Shown here one piece after another: positions 60,801-64,000 of a stretch of DNA of 64,000 nucleotides. This stretch comes from Paramecium pentaurelia (taxonomy: Eukaryota > Ciliophora > Oligohymenophorea > Peniculida > Parameciidae). The first letter of the stretch is position 1. Every line of letters begins with the position of its first letter. The position numbers were made by a program, and so were the translations under genes. Location of the stretch: the NCBI GenBank assembly GCA_905183005.1, contig CAJJDO010000098.1:347332-411331 (forward strand). Direction: 5' to 3'. The notes beneath the pieces were generated by a model, which ran no database searches, was not told the DNA's origin, and worked only from the letters and a program-made list of their open reading frames with translations.

Positions 60801-63340
60801 AGTGTAATAGTATTCACCTCTACTATTATAGGTTGTTGCATCATTTGGATTTAGATAGATTGCTTGATTATAGTCATTTAATGCTTTATCTTTGTCGCCA
60901 ATATTGTAATATAAAGTGCCTAATATAATAAGTGAAATAGTATTCACCTCTGTTATTATAGGCTAATGCATAATTTGGATCAAGTTTGATTGCTTGATTA
61001 AAGTCACTTAATGCTTTTTCGTTGTCGCCAATATCTTGATATACATAGCCTTATAAATTAAGTGTAATAGTATTCACCTCTACTATTATAGGTTGTTGCA
61101 TCATTTGGATTTAGATAGATTGCTTGATTATAGTCATTTAATGCTTTATCTTTGTCGCCAATATTGTAATATAAAGTGCCTAATATAATAAGTGAAATAG
61201 TATTCACCTCTGTTATTATAGGCTAATGCATAATTTGGATCAAGTTTGATTGCTTGATTAAAGTCACTTAATGCTTTTTCGTTGTCGCCAATATCTTGAT
61301 ATACATAGCCTTATAAATTAAGTGTAATAGTATTCACCTCTACTATTATAGGTTGTTGCATCATTTGGATTTAGATAGATTGCTTGATTATAGTCATTTA
61401 ATGCTTTATCTTTGTCGCCAATATTGTAATATAAAGTGCCTAATATAATAAGTGAAATAGTATTCACCTCTGTTATTATAGGCTAATGCATAATTTGGAT
61501 CAAGTTTGATTGCTTGATTAAAGTCACTTAATGCTTTTTCGTTGTCGCCAATATCTTGATATACATAGCCTTATAAATTAAGTGTAATAGTATTCACCTC
61601 TACTATTATAGGTTGTTGCATCATTTGGATTTAGATAGATTGCTTGATTAAAGTCATTTAATGCTTTATCTTGGTCACCAAGTTGTAAGTATAAATTTCC
61701 TTATAAATTAAGTGTAATAGTATTCACCTCTGTTATTATAGGCTGCTTGAAAATTTGGATCGAGTTGAATTCCATTATTATAGTCATTTAATGCTTTGGA
61801 TTTATCACCGATATTTTCATATAATTTGCCTAATATATTAAAATTAATTGTAGTTACCTCTATAAGAATAGGCTAATGCATAATTTGGATCATGTTAGAT
61901 TGCTTGATTATAGTCATTTAATGCTTTGAATTTATCACCAATTTTTTCGTATAAGAGACCTAACATATAAAGTGCAATAGCAGTAACCTCTATTAAAATA
62001 GATTTTTGCATCATTTGGATTTAGATGGATTACTTGATTAAAGTCATTTAATGCTTCATCATAGACTCCAATATTTTAATATAAAGTGCCTAATATATTA
62101 AGTGCAATGGTATTCACCTCTTTGAAAATAGGATGTTGCATCATTTGGATCAAGTTTGATTGCTTGATTAAGGTCATTTAATGCTTTTTCGTTGTCGCCA
62201 ATATCTTGATATATATAGCCTTATAAATTAAGTGTAATAGTATTCACCTCTATTATTATAGGATGTTGCATCATTTGGATCAAGTTTGATTGCTTGATTA
62301 AAGTCATTTAATGCCTTATCTTTGTCGCCAATATCGTAATACAAAGTGCCTAATATCATAAGTAAAATAGTATTCACCTCTTAGAAAGTAGGCTGTTGTA
62401 TCATTTGGATCAAGTTTGATTGCTTGATTAAAGTCATTTAATGCTTTATCTTGGTCACCAAGTTGTAAGTATAAATTTCCTTATAAATTAAGTGTAATAG
62501 TATTCACCTCTGTTATTATAGGCTGCTGGAAAATTTGGATCAAGTTGAATTCCATTATTATAGTCATTTAATGCTTTATCCTTGTCACCCATTTTTTCAT
62601 ATATTTTGCCTATTATATTAATTGTAATTGTATTTACCTCTATAACAATATGCAAAAATATATTTAGGATTATTATAGATAGCTTAATTGAAATCTCTAA
62701 GTGCTAAATCAAACATTTTTTTCCTCCCATAATATAAACCTTAAAAAATAGCTTTTCTATAACCTCTACACATAAATAAATAATAACTATTTTCATTTTT
62801 TTCTTAAGCTTAATTTTAATACCAGAGATCATCATCCTTTTATTTCAAATCTCTCATAATTGTGTCTAAACATTTATATTTATCTCATTACTGATCCTAT
62901 GTTAACCCATCTCAAAGTTTGGATTAATCTCAAGACACTTCATACAATCTTATAATGCTAGATGAAAAATTTATATTCTCCAATAAATAGTTGCTTTAAA
63001 TTATCATATCTAATTAATACCCCGTTAATAATAACTTTTAGCATTATTATTATTGATAGATATGCTATAATTTACATCTTCCAATGCCTTATCATATAAT
63101 TTCAACTTCTCATATAATTCACCTAAACTGATATTTAACACTTTGAACTTCTTAAAGTATATGCTTCGGCAAATTGAGGACAAAGATTTAAGGCATTATT
63201 AATTTCTAATAATGCTTCTTCAGTTCTATAAGTAATCTTAAACTCCTAAGAATGATTTCATTTAACAATTGTACTTAGCTTCTTGAATAATGTGCTAATG
63301 CACCAGCATTCTCTTTTTCATTTAAACTGTTGTTGCTCAT
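57814..63340 (-). CDS. Giant TPR-repeat protein, one intron per repeat
   Basis: ATG 63340-63338 to TGA 57816-57814. Short N-terminal exons (MSNNSLNEKENAGALAHYSR, EEALLEINNALNLCPQFAEA) lead into about 28 tandem TPR units of 34 residues. The unit reads roughly GDKDKALNDYNQAIKLNPND followed by A.AYNNRG. Each unit is interrupted at the same codon, just after NR, by a 26-30 nt intron (GTGAATACTATTACAC...AG in many). After the array comes a non-repeat C-terminal domain of about 380 residues, largely helical (QALEYLQKAKNSLQSLSLSE, KFKQELLQVKQDYAKAKGEQ, YYQSLFWRLQNFLKVMQQIS). TPR superhelices bind partner proteins; no specific role can be given. I checked many but not every junction, so an occasional broken repeat is possible. 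Confidence 0.75.
59130..62645. repeat. 130-bp intron-bearing TPR tandem array (about 28 units)
   Basis: The plus-strand landmark ACCTCT (minus-strand exon end plus GT donor) recurs about every 130 bp from about 59136 to 62638. Units are 102 bp of coding plus one intron of about 28 bp. Similarity is highest in the middle and falls toward both ends. Confidence 0.88.
60831..61610. repeat. 260-bp higher-order repeat, three near-identical copies
   Basis: The word GGTTGTTGCATCATTTGGAT starts at 60831, 61091, 61351 and 61611, exactly 260 bp apart. Each 260-bp unit holds two TPR repeats of different type (TATCTTTGTCGCC type, then TTTTCGTTGTCGCC type) and two introns. Near identity, introns included, marks recent unequal exchange or slippage. 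Confidence 0.9.
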
Positions 63341-64000
63341 TTTGAGATGTATCCAAAATTTTTTAAATAAAATAATTAATAAAATTTAGGGAATCGACCA
63401 GGTTAAATATCAAGGTTGTGAAGAAAAAAATTATATTATTTACTTTATAAAAATCTCTTTAGACCTTTTATTTGTAAAAGAATATATTTTGGATTTTTAG
63501 TCAAATACCAAGCATTTGATGATTTTTGCATTTAATTTAATCTTTATTACTAGAGGCTATATAAAATAAATGAATCACTAAGATCGCATTAATTAATGAG
63601 TATGTCCTTATTTCCATATTCAAGTGGCATAATTCAGTTTTTTTTCTTAATTTGAGTATTTTTCTTTAAGGCAGAATTCTAATATTTCTGATTTTTATAT
63701 TATCAAAATAGATAGACAATCAAATATCTGTCGCTGAGACTTTATGCAAATTAAGCCTATTTAATATAGGACATTAATTCTTTTAAGATGATTAGCTAAC
63801 TATAAAATCAATCAAAAGAGCTCAAATTAAATATAATTAAGATATTAATAAATTAGAAATTATTTTTTTTGTATTTTGCTTGTTAACGAAGACTATATAG
63901 TTTATTTTAGTTAATAAAAAATGGGGTTGGGGTTGGCTTACCTGGAAAAATAGAAACTAGTAGTACTCTATTGTGGTTGGGGTAGGGGATTCCTATGTTA
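63341..64000. other. Upstream region of the TPR gene, ends in G-rich tracts
   Basis: Noncoding AT-rich sequence that must include the TPR gene promoter. The last 80 bp change character and carry G-rich, telomere-like tracts. Confidence 0.45.
63922..63988. repeat. G-rich telomere-like tracts
   Basis: TGGGGTTGGGGTTGG at 63922-63936 and GGTTGGGGTAGGGG at 63975-63988. They resemble the TTGGGG variant of the Paramecium telomere, but only two or so units are present. Confidence 0.45.

Noticed and set aside
59130..62645. CRISPR-like or minisatellite interpretation of the 130-bp array
   Set aside because: The units encode perfect TPR motifs with splice-site-bounded introns; there are no spacer/repeat classes, and the organism is a eukaryote.

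Overview
The window reads as macronuclear DNA of a Paramecium-type ciliate. TAA and TAG run through every recognisable reading frame where glutamine belongs, and TGA is the only working stop. Introns are tiny (about 19-35 nt, GT...AG) and necessary to keep conserved domains in frame. Intergenic gaps near intact genes are short, base composition is very AT-rich, and a block of mixed CCCAAA/CCCCAA telomere repeats is present. Gene models below use the ciliate code and were assembled by eye from conserved motifs, so exon borders are proposals. The sequence is a draft scaffold: 400 N at 33130-33529, 694 N at 45691-46384, and single N at 7810 and 9328.

Left part (1-30 kb) is gene-dense and mostly intact: the 3' end of an Aurora-type kinase, a holo-ACP synthase, a coiled-coil protein, complex I subunit NDUFA5, COPII coat Sec24, IFT88 (present as three overlapping partial copies joined by single N, most simply an assembly artefact), a large cyclic-nucleotide-gated-type K+ channel with a CCHC zinc knuckle and a Q/N-rich tail, a WD40 protein, a zinc-finger/TPR protein, a WD40 relic and an intact WD40 gene, a P-loop GTPase and another WD40 gene. 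A GC-elevated, hairpin-rich block at 28074-28243 lies in a gene gap and is a candidate structured RNA.

Middle part (30-57 kb) is gene-poor. It starts with unassigned sequence, then a telomere repeat block beside the first N gap, an intact multi-intron MORN-like repeat gene (36708-38756) with a decayed relative downstream, a WD40 pseudogene, a decayed unidentified gene, the second N gap flanked by duplicated sequence, a very large cysteine-rich surface-protein gene broken by several frameshifts and in-frame TGA codons, and a few relics. One of the two gap-flanking copies carries a 27-bp TA-bounded insertion with the hallmarks of an unexcised internal eliminated sequence (IES).

The right part (57.8-63.3 kb) is one very large TPR gene on the minus strand. 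About 28 repeats of roughly 130 bp each carry their own small intron at the same place, and a 260-bp two-repeat unit has been amplified almost without change. The window ends in short G-rich, telomere-like tracts.

The genes do not form operons; they are independent eukaryotic genes (cell-cycle kinase, mitochondrial biosynthesis and respiration, secretion, cilium assembly, ion flux) interspersed with lineage-specific repeat-protein families (WD40, TPR, MORN-like, Cys-rich) that show both recent expansion and decay.
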